64,000 bases of DNA from Zea mays (lineage: Eukaryota > Streptophyta > Magnoliopsida > Poales > Poaceae), in contig NC_050104.1 in assembly GCF_902167145.1 (NCBI RefSeq), positions 14,468,001 through 14,532,000 on the forward strand, read 5' to 3'. Below the pieces are notes generated by a model. That model was not told the origin of the DNA. It made no database searches and saw nothing but the letters and a program-made list of their open reading frames with translations. Positions 36,210-47,700 of this stretch are shown here, piece by piece. Both the position numbers and the translations under genes were made by a program. Position 1 is the first letter of the stretch, and each line of letters opens with the position of its first letter.

Positions 36210-37498
36210 TGAAAGTCGCCTAGAAGGGGGTGAATAGGCGAAACCTATAAACTTTGAATACAACATTCACCCAGGGTCAGGATTAGAAATAAATAATAAT
36301 GAATACGGAGTGCGGAAGATAGTTCTTCTTTCTATGAGTTGCTCAATTAATGCAGATAACTTTGGGAGCTAACTCAAAAGATTGCGAGCAAGAGAACTTT
36401 AGAGAGAGGGGAAAAGGAAGAAACAAATCGAATGGTGATGATCAACACAAATGAACATGGCGATTTGTTTACCAAGATTTGGTTCTAATTAACCTACTTC
36501 TCGTCGAGGAGGCCACAAAGACCGGGTCTTTTTCAACGCTTTCTCTCTCTCAAGCGGTCACCTAGACCGGTTGAGTGCTTCTTCTTAATCTCACGGGTCA
36601 CCAAGACCCCGCAAGGATCACCACACACTTAGGTGTCTCTTGCTTGCTTTACAAATCACTTATAGTTTAGAAAGATATGAAGAAAGAAAACCAAGCAACA
36701 AGAGCAACAAATGAAACACAAATCACACTCTCTAAAGTCACTAACCACTATTGATCACTTGTCTTAATTGTGGGACTTAGAGAGGATTAAAAGCGTTTGA
36801 ATGTGTCTTTGGAATGAATCCTTTGCTCTTGTATTGAGTGTGGAGAGTGGAGAGCTTGGATGCATTGAATGGTGGTGGTTGGGGGTATTTATAGCCCCAA
36901 CCACTATTTTAGTCGTTGGCTGTGCTTTTCTGTCGACGGGCACACCAGACAGTCCAGTGCGCACCGGACACTGCACTGTTCATTGTCCGGTGCCTGCCAC
37001 GTCAATCGTCTGTTGGAGTCGACAGTTGGATTCGTCTACCCTTGTGGCGCACCGGATAGTCCGGTGGCACATCGAACAGTCCGGTGCGACCTGACGTCGC
37101 TGACTGTTTCTAAACTTATGACGTTTCTGATCCGTGCCAGTCGCGTGGTAGTCAACCGTTGGCGAAGATGACCATTGGCCCTAGACTCACCGGACAGTCC
37201 GGTGAATTTTAGTCGTTGAGCTCTAAGTTTTCCCGAGAGCGGCCAGTTCGTTGGGCGCTCCAGACTGGGCATCGGACATTGTCCGGTGCACACCGGACAA
37301 TCCGATGCGTCGTAGGCTGGTGCAAATATGATTTGCCCCATTCTTATAGAATTGGCTCAAGGGTCATTTTCCATATATGTGTATATGAACTTTATGTACC
37401 CGAGAAAAGATCAACTAGTCAAACTAGTTAGTCCATAAGGTTTGTGATGGTCGTCAAACACCAAAATTGATTATAGGAAATGGTTGAGGCCATTTCCA
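36210..37498 (-). repeat. Element B 5' LTR (about 1289 bp)
   Basis: Plus-strand boundaries are tgaaagtcgcc and ccatttcca; the right edge could be 37503 instead. A TATA box (TATAAATA on the element strand) lies at 36886-36893. Several imperfect palindromes of the form caccggacagtccggtg occur between 36940 and 37320, a known feature of Sirevirus LTRs. The partner LTR is outside the window. Confidence 0.8.
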
Positions 37499-37519
37499 TT
37501 TCACTATTCCCCATCTTGA

Positions 37520-38960
37520 GTTGTGGATTGCACCATCGTCGAGGAAGAATGTTGATCTTATACTTGGTGTTCTTGCGGTCGCACATCGCCTGTCGCCATA
37601 GTCCTCACTGTGGCCGTTGGAATCTCGTTTCATCTATGTCATCAAGATCAACTTGCTCTTTTGGAGAGCCATTATTCTCATCAAATACAACATCACTAGT
37701 GACTTCAACTAAACACGAAGATTTGTTGAAGACTCAATATGCATTTGTATTTGAATCATAACCAAGTAAAAACTCTTCAACGGCTTTGGGAGTAAACTTT
37801 GAATGCCTACCTTTCTTGACCAGGATGTAGCATTTGCTCCCAAATACATGAAAATAAGACACATTTGGTTTGTTAACGGCTAGGAGCTCATATGTCGTAT
37901 TCTTGAGGAGGCGATGAAGATATAGACAGTTTATGGCATGGCAGGTCGTACCCGTATTTACGTCTTCTGACCAAAATCGCTCCGCTCGTCTTGTATTCTC
38001 CCAGCATTGTCCTTACCATATCGATGAGCGTCTGGTTCTTTCTCTCCACTACACCATTTTGCCGTGGAGTGTAGGGAGCAGAGAACTCATGCTTGATGCC
38101 TTCTTCCTCAAGATATTCCTCCACTTGAAGATTCTTGAATTCAGATTCATCGTTGCTCCTTATATTCTTATATTTTAGCTCAAACTCATTTTGTGCCCAC
38201 CTTAAGAAGCAGTTTCCTGGGTTTTGGATTTATCCTGCAAAAAGAATACCCAAGTGAAGCGGGAATAGAGAGCAACAATAACAAGACCATGCTTACTTCC
38301 TTTGATGCTAAGATAAGCAACAAACCCGAAGAGATTCATATGAAGAAGCTCCAATGGTCTCGACGTCGTCATCACGTTCTTGCTTGGATATCTTGTTCCC
38401 ACATGTTTCCCTGCTTGACATGCTGCACAAGGTCTATCTTTCTCAAAATAGACATCGGTTAGTCCTAACACATGTTCTCTTTATAGAAGCTTATGAAAGT
38501 TCTTCGTACCAACAAGTGCTAGACAATGATTAGAAAGCCAGCTCATGTTAGTCTTAGCAAGTAAACATGCATCTAGATCGACATTCTCTTTAGCAAAATC
38601 TACTAAATAAAGCTCGCCGTCAGATACACCTCTAAATGCTAATGAACCATCATTCTTCTAAAGACAATTACATCAACATTTGTAAATAAACAATTGTATC
38701 CCATATGACATAACTGGTTGATAGAAAGCAAATTATAACCAAGCGGTTCTACCAAAAAGGCATTAGAAATAGAGTGCTCGGTGGTAGTCACTATTTTACC
38801 TATCCCCTTTACCTTGCCTTGGTTCCCATCACCAAAGATGATCGTATTATGGGAATCCTTATTCTTGATGTAGAAGGTGAACATCTTCTTCTGCCCCGTC
38901 ATATGGTTTGCGCATCTGCTATCAATGATCCAGCTTTGAGCCCCCGGATGCATAAACCTG
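37520..38960 (-). pseudogene. pol: Element C pol fragment: protease remnant and integrase
   Basis: Protease region near 38905-38950 reads WIIDSRCANHMTG, so the D-S-G triad is altered to D-S-R. The GAG-pre-integrase segment and integrase follow: ELLHMNLFG near 38350 (the usual Asp of HMDLFG is Asn), NGVVERKNQT near 38040, and a downstream segment with VFGSKCYILVKKGR-type codons near 37810-37850. The reading frame breaks repeatedly. B interrupts it before RT. Confidence 0.82.
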
Positions 38961-38969
38961 CAAGGAATT

Positions 38970-41495
38970 TATGCTTGGGGTTTAGGTCCCCAACTTGTGT
39001 TGGGTCTTGTCAGGTTAGTTATATGTGATTTTGGAACCCAGATGCAAGTTTTATCTCTCTTGTATTTTGGTCCCACATTGGTAGCAACAGTTATATCATG
39101 CTTACGATAAATTGCATAGGAAGCATCAAAAGTACAAAATAGAATAGATGGACCATGAGATGCATTCCTACCCTTAGGCACGTGACAAACAACACGAGAT
39201 GCATGCCGCCTAGGTCTACTCCTACTATGAGCATAAGAACTACTAGATGAAGCAATCATAGTGCGAGGAGTAAAGACAACATCATGACGGTTTGGTAAAG
39301 CAGAATGATCATTACATGTATCACAATGAGCATTCTTGGTATTCTTAACATGAGTATAAGGGTCTGTTTGGTTGGGCTGTGGCTGTGAAAAAAGCTGTTG
39401 TGGGATGTGAGCTGTGAGAAAAGCTACTGTGGGTTGTGAGCTGTTAAAAAGCTAAAAAGTGTTTGGTGGAAACCACTAAAAGTCGCTAAAAGTTTTTCCA
39501 TATATATTTTTACAGTTCCATCCAAAAGCTACTAAAAGTAGGTCCAGAGGTGCTTTCAGTTTTGCACTGCAAGAAAGTCGGCTTTTAGAAAAAGCTACTT
39601 CTTAGATCTAGCCCTTTGGTTTGGCTTTTGGCTTTTAGGGGGTAAAAGCCAAAGCCAAAAGCCAAAACAAACACACCCTAAATGAAAGCATGGTTCTTCT
39701 TATTATGAAAGGAATTTGAGCTACTAGCCATAGGCGCTTTCCCTTTCTCATTAGTAAACTAGGGTCGTGTGGCTCTTTATGTTATTGGCTTCCCCATGGA
39801 AACCAAGACCATCCTTAATGGAGGGATGTCTACCAATGGTGAAGGCACCCCTAGCAAATTTGACCTTCTCTACTTCATTATTGCAAGTTTTAAGTTGAAC
39901 ATTTAATTAATCAATTTCATCATTCTACTTTGCAATGGTAGAAACATGATCAATACAAACATCAAAATCATGATATTTTCATTTAGTACAGATTGAAACA
40001 TGCTCCAAAGAAGAACTTGAGGCATTTAGCTTTTTTATTCTAGAATTTAAATCATCATTTGAATTTTGAAGCTAGAAATAGTAAAATGACATGAAGATAA
40101 ATCACAGACAAGCCTTTCATTCTTCTTTACTTCTAAAAGCAAGGGATTTTTTTAACTTATACAACTTTATCATGTTCCTCATAAAGCAAATCATCTTGCT
40201 TTTCTAGCAATCTATCAATTTCGTTAAGAGCATCAATTATTTCATTAATTTTTTCTACTTTAGATCTATCCAAGCCCTTAAAAAGATTGCTATAATCTAC
40301 ATCATCATCAGATTCCTCATAACTAGAAGTGTACTTAGGAGTGTCACATGTACATACCTTCTTTTCCTTAGCCATTAGGCACGTGTGTTGCTCGTTGGGG
40401 AAGGGATAAGACTTGCTGAAAGGCAGAGGCGACAAGTCCTTCATCGTCGGAGTCGGATGAAGAGCTGTTTGAGTCCCATTCCTTGCCGATGTGTGCCTCG
40501 CCCTTCTTCTTTCCATAGAACTTCTTCTTCTACTTTTCCCTTTCTTGTCTTGGTCCTAATCATTTTCATTATCGAGACATTGAGCGATAAATGACTGGAC
40601 TTACCACACTTGAAGCATGAACACTTTTCCCTTGATTTGTTCTTGTTGGGTAGTCCTTGCGTACCTTCAAAGCGGTATTGAAGCACTTGATCACAAGTGA
40701 CATCTCGTTCTCATTAAGGTCGACCGCCTCGAACTACGCCACCTTGTCGGGGAGCGCCTCCTTGTTGGTCGTTGTTTTGATAGCAACGTGTTGTGGCTCA
40801 TAGTGAGAAAGAGGTACATTGGCAATGTCATCGACGTACCATGCTTTCTTTACCATCATACGCCCACTCACAAATTTACCAAGAATTTCGTTGGGCGATA
40901 TTTTGGTATACCTAGGGTTCTCACGAATAAGATTTACAAGATGAGGATCAATAACAATAAATGACCTTAGCATGAGACGCACGACGTCATGATCCGTCCA
41001 TCTTGTACTCCTGTAGCTTCGGATCTTGTTCACTAGGGTCTTGAGCCTCTTGCACATGTCAGTTGGTTCCTCACCCTCTTCGTGGCGAACCTCCCTATCT
41101 CGCCTTCCACCAACTCCATCTTGGTTATCATTGTGGCGTCGTTTCCCTCATGAGCGATTTTGAGGGTATCCTAGATCTCCTTTGCATTGTCCAAGCCACT
41201 AACCTTGTTATATCCATCCCTGCATAGAGATACTAAAAGCACAGTAGTGGCTTAGGCATTTTTATGAATTTGTTCATGAATAAAAACAACATTATCACTA
41301 CTATCAAAATGCATTCCATTTTCTACTACTTCCCAAATGCTAGGATGAAGAGAAAATAGATGACTACACATTTTATGGCTCAACAAAAATCTTCCCATCA
41401 AAATGAGGAGGCTTGCCAATAGGAATAAACAATAAATGAGCATTGGAGTTGTACATAATGCAGGAATAATCAAAAGAGTAGTTTTGTTTAACTAT
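38970..41495 (-). pseudogene. gag: Element C gag, C-terminal two thirds, with a MITE inside
   Basis: Degraded Sirevirus-type gag: a core segment near 40734-41290, a knuckle-like CFKCGKSSHLSLN near 40580-40625 lacking the final Cys, and a Lys/Glu-rich coiled-coil segment near 40157-40350. The Tourist-type MITE at 39360-39678 interrupts it. D interrupts it on the right at 41496; the N-terminus resumes at 49403. Confidence 0.8.
39360..39678. mobile_element. Tourist-type MITE (PIF/Harbinger-like), 319 bp
   Basis: Terminal inverted repeats are GGGTCTGTTTGG on the left and, read inward from the right, GGGTGTGTTTGT. The 3-bp duplication taa occurs at 39357-39359 and 39679-39681. The inside is made of short repeats such as aaagct, ggctttt and aagccaaa, with no coding capacity. 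The taa duplication and GGG-start termini fit PIF/Harbinger Tourist MITEs moved by a transposase supplied elsewhere. Confidence 0.85.
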
Positions 41496-42157
41496 TGTTG
41501 GGGGCCTTCGGCTTCCGAAGGTCCTCAAAAACATGATTTAACAATGTCTCTAGAGTATAATGTGTAAACAGGTACCTTCGAACAAGAGCCCATGGTATGA
41601 AGAAGCACGAAAACAATACGAAGGATGGAACAGAACCGAAGCTGTGCGCAAGGGAGCATCGGCATGATGGCAGAAAAGAGGAAACTGACTTAAAGAGGAA
41701 AAGACTATCTAGACCCAGATAGAGTACTATAGAGTTATTGTCAAAAGCAAAGGGCCTGGATGTATTTTTGCATGGGCTGCGACCCGTGCCTATAAATAGG
41801 TGAACAGTATTCCCGTACTATTCACGCTGACTGGACATTCGCTTTTGTATCTCGCTTGTACCCTTACTTTCCTTCGAGCCGAAGGTACATTTATAATTTG
41901 TTATTGTTGATACAATAATGCAAATAAAAATAAGTTGATAATAATGTCTAAAGTGTTTATGTTATTTTTCATATCTTGCATATGAATCTCTCTTCGTCAT
42001 TTATTATGCTTATGAAGGTTTGTCCTTCATAACCTTCGTCCGGAACTCATTATATCCGAAGGGAGATAATGCTTCGAAGGACGAAGGGCTTTAACATTTA
42101 ACATTTTTCATGTTGCCTTGTTCTTAACTCTTAGCATTTGAGAACAAATCCCCAACA
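41496..42157 (+). repeat. Element D 5' LTR (662 bp)
   Basis: Starts tgttgggggc, ends aatccccaaca. TATA box tataaata at 41791-41798. Just inside the left end is a perfect 7-bp inverted repeat, ccttcgg-ctt-ccgaagg. It is rich in cttcg/cgaag motifs throughout. Confidence 0.95.
41791..41798 (+). promoter_or_regulatory. TATA box in element D 5' LTR
   Basis: Sequence tataaatagg, conserved in the 3' LTR at 49036-49043. Likely core promoter for the gag transcript. Confidence 0.7.
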
Positions 42158-42158
42158 T

Positions 42159-42176
42159 TGGCGCCCACCTCCGGTG
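42159..42176 (+). other. Element D primer binding site
   Basis: TGGCGCCCACCTCCGGTG begins one base inside the LTR. The TGG start fits a tRNA 3' CCA end, but the sequence is not the tRNA-Met type used by B, C, E and F; I do not assign the tRNA. Confidence 0.65.
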
Positions 42177-42231
42177 AACTCACTTCCATTTTTTGAGTTT
42201 CGAACACCTTCGACAAGCATAGACCTTCGTC

Positions 42232-43735
42232 ATGCCGCCCAAGAAAGCTTCAGCAACAGGGGCTGCCGCTCTACAGCCGCTGGACCCCAACCAGGAGACC
42301 CTCTCTCTTCGGGAGGCCCGAAGCCAGAAGAGGAAGGCCACCAGTCCAACGCCTCAGGAGGACAACTTGGACCAAGAAATCAGAAATATGGAGATGCTCC
42401 ATTAGCAGGTGCAAAGGAAGAAGGAAAAGATGGCTAGGCTAGCTGACCTGCAAAGGCAGATAGACGAAGCCTCTGAAGAAGTTCGCCATCTTGCTCAAGA
42501 TGAGCAGAACCGAAGGCCTCAGCACAGAGAGCTTCATCAGGAGGGTTTCTTCAACGAGGATGACTGGTATGAGAATTTCCATCATAGAAATTTTGCTTTT
42601 GATGATGCTTCTCCTCTGTCAGCAGAACTGCAGGCTACACCTTGTCCCCCGTCCTACAAGCCACCTCAACTCCCCATGTACGACGGACACTCAGATCCGA
42701 AGCAGTTTCTGATGAGTTACAAAGCAACGATATCTTCCTATGGTGGCAATACTGCAGTCATGGCGAAGTCTTTCGTCATGGCCGTCAAAAATGTTGCACA
42801 AACCTGGTACTCCTCTCTTCGGCCAGGAACAATCACATCATGGCAGAAGCTGAAGGATATGCTGATCACTAGTTTCCAAGGGTTTCAAACAAAGCTGGTC
42901 ACCGCTCAAGCTTTATTCCAGTGCACCTAAGATCATGAAGAATATCTTCATGCGTATGTCCGAAGGTTCTTACGCCTGAGGGCTCAAGCGCCAACAGTGC
43001 CCAATGAGATTTTCATTGAGGCCATGATTAAGGGGCTTCGGTCAGGACCTTCAGCCCAATATTTTGCCAGGAAACCCCCTCAGACTCTGGAGAAACTGCT
43101 TCAGAAGATGGATGAATACATCCGCGCTGACAACGACTTTCGACAAAGAAGGGAGGAAGCTTACAGGTTCTCCGAAATAGCCAGGGGCTTCGGAGGGAGA
43201 CTTCATCCTAGACATGTCAGATCGATTCATTCCACTCAGAATGATGATAGGGGAAGCCAGCAGCAGAGGCCACAATATTCCTCCCAGGCTTCGGGGCAGC
43301 AGTAGAGCTATCCTCGGCCCCCAGCTCCAAGGGGCAGAGGTGCCAGGGGCTTCGGAGGAAGGTTTGGCGGTTTGGGGATCAGCCTAGGAAAATTTATTGC
43401 CTATTCTGTGGTGAGGACAAGGGCCATACCACCAGGATGTGCCATGTTACCATCCAGAAACAAAAGGAGATAGCAGAAGCTGCAGCCCAACAAAGCCAGT
43501 CGAAGCAAGTCATGCATACTGCTTCGTACCATTCGCCTTACATTCCAGAGTATGTAGGCAACCACCCTACAGCTTCTGTTGCTTTGGCAAGCCAACCTCA
43601 GGCATCTTGGCAACAACCTCCACCTCCACCACCAATGCAACGAGGCCAGCAGCCAGAAGGGAGTCAGCATACCCACCTCCAACGGGACTTTAGAGAAGAG
43701 TCCGAAGTTCGCACATCAATAGTACTGTGCCAGAA
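42232..43735 (+). pseudogene. gag: Element D gag
   Basis: ATG at 42232 (MPPKKASATG). One frame runs through a Gln/Glu-rich helical region and the retrotransposon gag core (KQFLMSYKATISSYGG and WYSSLRPGTITSWQKL near 42700-42860) but has stops at 42403-42405, 42928-42930 and 43303-43305. A frameshift precedes the zinc knuckle near 43398-43442, which reads CLFCGEDKGHTTRMC, that is CX2CX5HX4C instead of CX2CX4HX4C. A Pro-rich tail follows. Gag would assemble particles, but this copy is dead. Confidence 0.88.
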
Positions 43736-43739
43736 TCGA

Positions 43740-44759
43740 AGCATATTTACTAACAAATATCCTACCTCGGTAGCAGTTTTTGCATTCAGTATCATTTTCT
43801 TTTTAATAAGGAACAATTGTTGAAAGCCTAAGTGCTTTTTGTCGTTTTCAATTTCTTGTAATAGCTTCGTTTTCGCCACGGTAAAAAACTAAAAATACAC
43901 CTTCTCCACAGAATGACGGAGTTGCCGAAGCATAAGAATTTATGGTTACAAGGAGAATCTCCGAAATAACAAAAAGTCGTTCCTAAGGGAGCGCAGCGTA
44001 AGTTTTCTGCTCAAAAGTCGTTCCGAAGGGAATGCAGAGCTTACAGCGAAAAATAAACGCTGATTCCGCTGAAAGTAAAAGGCGAAGAAGCTCCTAAGGG
44101 AGGCTTGCAGCGAAAAATAAACGCTGATTCCGCTAAAAGTAAAAGGCGAAGAAGCTCCTAAGGAAGGCTTACAGCGAAAAATAAACGCTGATTCCGCTGA
44201 AAGTAAAAGGCGAAGAAGCTCCTAAGGGAGGCTTACAGCGAAAAATAAACGCTGATTCCGCTGAAGTAAAATGCGAAGAAGCTCCTGAGGGAGGCTTGCA
44301 GTGAAAAATAAACGTCGATCTTCGGCAAATATCATTTTGCATAACATCACATCATCACATCATTTGCATAGCCTAACATCATACATCATATTGCATCAAT
44401 GACGCAAGAAGGGGGTTTCAATGTTGATATTCGGAGATTGTTTCGAAGAAATAGTGCCAAGGCACAAAAATAATTATTGCAGAAGCATACTTTCGTCAAA
44501 CTCTGAAATGAAAAGATCTATTGGTTACTGATTTTACGAAGATTGGATGTTTTTATGAAATATGGATATTATTTACGAAGCATGAAAAGAAGGGAAGGTG
44601 TTTTTTTTCGCCGAAGGCTAAAAAACGGTATGTATGTAAAGTTTCATGCATCGTAAAGAATTGAACCATAAATAGCTTATATATATTACATTCAAAGTTA
44701 CAAAATATTACACATATTGATTAACAAATATTACATTACAAATGTTTTTACAATAACAT
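43740..44759. other. Element D intergenic region between gag and the antisense gene
   Basis: Contains the tandem array described separately and AT-rich sequence on both sides. A pol would be expected here in an autonomous relative; no protease, RT or integrase motif is present in any frame I read. Confidence 0.75.
44044..44325 (+). repeat. Tandem array of 64-bp units in element D
   Basis: The motif cagcgaaaaataaacgctga recurs at 44044, 44108, 44172 and 44236 with exact 64-bp spacing, then a diverged copy at 44299 (cagtgaaaaataaacg). Each unit contains aggcgaagaagctcctaag. A looser related copy precedes 44044. It occupies the same position between sense and antisense genes as the 77-bp array of A, with different sequence. 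Confidence 0.92.
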
Positions 44760-47700
44760 CTAATCTTCTCTTAGAACTACTTCTACAGCTTTGTTTAGTA
44801 GTTGATCAACAACTTTGTCCATGATAGCTTCGGCCATTTTTCTAATCTCGTCATCCCTCTTTACGTTGGGGTCCGCAAATGGCTTGGCGGGCTCTGAGGG
44901 AGGAGAAGGTGCGGCTATGTTACAAAGTGTAAACAAGTTCGAAATTAAAAAGTTACAACAAAAAGCCAAAAACTAGTAGTTAATACATATTCGCCCTTCG
45001 AGATCCGCACTTTTCTCAGCGGCCTCTGCTACTTTTCTAGCGTCATGAATACCTTTTTCGCTTTTCCGTATAATTTCTTGAGCCATCTCCCGGCCACCAT
45101 TTTCCCAGATGTCGGTGAAAAATTTTCCACCAACCAAACTTGCCTCGGCCGAAGGGTCTTTTATGTCTTCAGAGGATAAATCGGCTTCGGTCTGTGCCAA
45201 GGATTTCACGTGATCGCGACCTTTCTTTTCCAAAACAGTGGCAATCCCCCTTGCACCCGAGAAGGCACGTATGTCTCCGCGGCTATTCAAAACTTCTTCA
45301 AAAGCTTCAGCTTCGTGGCTGATCCATCCAATTGGGCCTTCGGGGTTTTCCTCACTCGAAAACGCGCCAACACTGGCGAAGCTGGTTCTTATTTTCTTAA
45401 CATATTCTATAGATTTTTCATAACACCTTTTCTTGAATGCACGAAGCTCTTCAACGTTTTTACCTAAATGATTTGCCCATTGTTCACTAATTTCTCGTTT
45501 TGTTTCTTCAACTGTGCATTCTTCTTTAGCTCTGGCTAGCTGTTTTCGAAGATCCTCAATTTCGCGCTTCTGAGCCTCAGCTTGAGCTTTGAAAGCAGCT
45601 TCGTCTTCTTTTATTTTATTCACCAACGAGTGTAATATTTTGTCTTTTTCGAGACCTTCATTCCTTAGTTCAATTACTTCGGAACGAAGGTTGCTCAAGG
45701 CTATGATACACCCTTCGTCTTCGGCATCTTTTTGTGCCCTGAGGGCATTGCTAAGAATAAGGCCCTGCAAAAAATGCGTTAATAAGTTTAAACAAATGAA
45801 AAATTTTGGTTTCAAGGAATAATACAAGGATCTCATTTTTCACCTTTAAACTGTTGTACGCTAAGCTGTCGGCCAGCTCGTTCTTTGACAACACTGAGAG
45901 CCCGTCTTCTAATGTTGGGAATCCGAAGCTTTTGCTCATCTCCCGACAGACAGAAATCTCCTTGCTGTCAGGAAGACAATACAAGAAGTCTTCTTCTCCG
46001 CTGCCGTTGAATATCAGCGCCCCTTTTGAATATTTCAATTTTTGCGCATAAAATTGAGCTTCTCTTTTTTCTTTTTCGCTCAGATTTTTACCCAAAGCAT
46101 GACGTAATACATAGTCAGAAGCTTTAGAAGATGCTTCGGGAATAGGTATGGCGATTTTCTCAGATAAAGTTTCTTCTGCAGATTCTTTTTCCGTTTCTTT
46201 TTCAATTTCCAAGAATTCTCTCTTGGTAGGCTCTAAAAGTCCAGTTTCAGTTTCCGCTTGACTTTTTGCACCTTCGACCTCATCTTGTGCCTTTGGAACT
46301 TCGGCAGTTATCTTCGAAGCAGAGCTTGAAGATTTTATCGTTTCCAGTACGTCTAGCACGTTAACCATTCTTTTCCTCTTGGGAGTTGTCGTAAGGTCTT
46401 TTTGTGCCGTCGGCATTGGCATTGGCACCTCAATTCTTGTTGAAGGACTTAGAATTTCCGATGTCTTTATCTCTTCAGCCCTTGGCTCTTCTATTTTTTC
46501 CATCTCTGGCATTTTGGCCGGCTCTTCAATATTCGACAGGGGAGTCGGCTCCTTGGCTTCGGTGGCCGAAGAGGTCTCACCGACAAACTCAGGCACTGTG
46601 GTCGGTTCAATATAGCGTGGCCGGTGCGTAAGAACCTTCATCTTTTTCCTCTTCGGCGCCGGCTCACTAGGAGCGGCTGAAGCAACTTCCTTCACAGAAG
46701 CTGTATCTTTTCTTTTTTGACCCCGTATTGGATAACGGTAGTCAGGATAGACGAACCCAATGGCATCAAATACTCGGTTGAGTCTTTTCTTCTTCCGGTC
46801 TCCGAAGGCCGCAGATAATGCAGTATCTTCTGCCTTCAAGTATGATCCAAGCAGTTCATGGTTTATGGCCTCAATTAGGGGTGGGCGTTCGGGTTACCCG
46901 AAATTTTCGGGTCGGATAATTCGGGTTTTTAAAATTTCGGGTTTTGAGAATCGATACCCGAAATTACAACGGGTTTTTCAATACCCGAAAATTCGGGTAC
47001 CCGGAATTTCGGGTTCGGGTTCGGGTATTCCCGAACTACCCGAACTATTGTGTTGGCTTCATAAAAACACATACACTCTATTAAATTAGTATAAAAATAT
47101 AGTTTGAATAATGATATACATGGACATATAAAACACAAGCAATCTACAATCACAAGTTATGCACACTTACACATAATTATAGATGTACAAATTAATAATT
47201 AAGCATGACATGAGTACATGACACATGAAAGTTCGGGTAATTCGGGTATTTCGGGTACCCGATTGTGATACTCGAATTACCCGAAATAATTTCGGGTTTT
47301 GTAAGTTGCTACCCGAAATTCCCGAACAAAATTCGGGTTTCGGGTATTTCGGGTTCGGGTTCGGGTATTCCGGGTTCGGGTTTCGGGTTACGGGTTTTTT
47401 GCCCGGCCCTAGCCTCAATACTTTTCAGCCAGTCATCATCTGGCTCGACAAACTTATCTCCATATTTGAAGGTGTATTTTAACCTAACTAGTCCACCTTC
47501 GTCAGGTTTGCTGATGGTTTCCTTTGGTATTTCCCACTTCTCTACAAGTGGCCATACCCTGTAGGCCACGTGCTCTTGAACTAAGTCCCTAGTCCCGATG
47601 AAAGAGCAAACCACGCCGAAGGCCCTCTGGCATTCTTCGGCTGCTTCATCCATTTCCACCTTCGGCTTCCGGAGGCCGAAGCGTTGCCAAATAGGACGCA

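Larger units (their letters stand above)
32009..37498 (-). mobile_element. Element B: Ty1/Copia (Sirevirus type), 5' LTR to RT, truncated by element A
   Basis: Minus strand. The 5' LTR (36210-37498), tRNA-Met primer site, gag, protease, integrase and the first part of RT are visible. Element A entered RT at 32009, so the remaining RT, RNase H and 3' LTR lie left of the window. The gag coiled coil, LTR length near 1.3 kb and LTR palindromes resemble maize Sireviruses (Opie/Ji type; family name unverified). Many frameshifts and stops show it is old. Confidence 0.88.

Noticed and set aside
42159..42176. Assigning a specific tRNA to D's primer site
   Set aside because: The site starts TGG as expected but I cannot match the rest to a tRNA 3' end with confidence from sequence memory alone.
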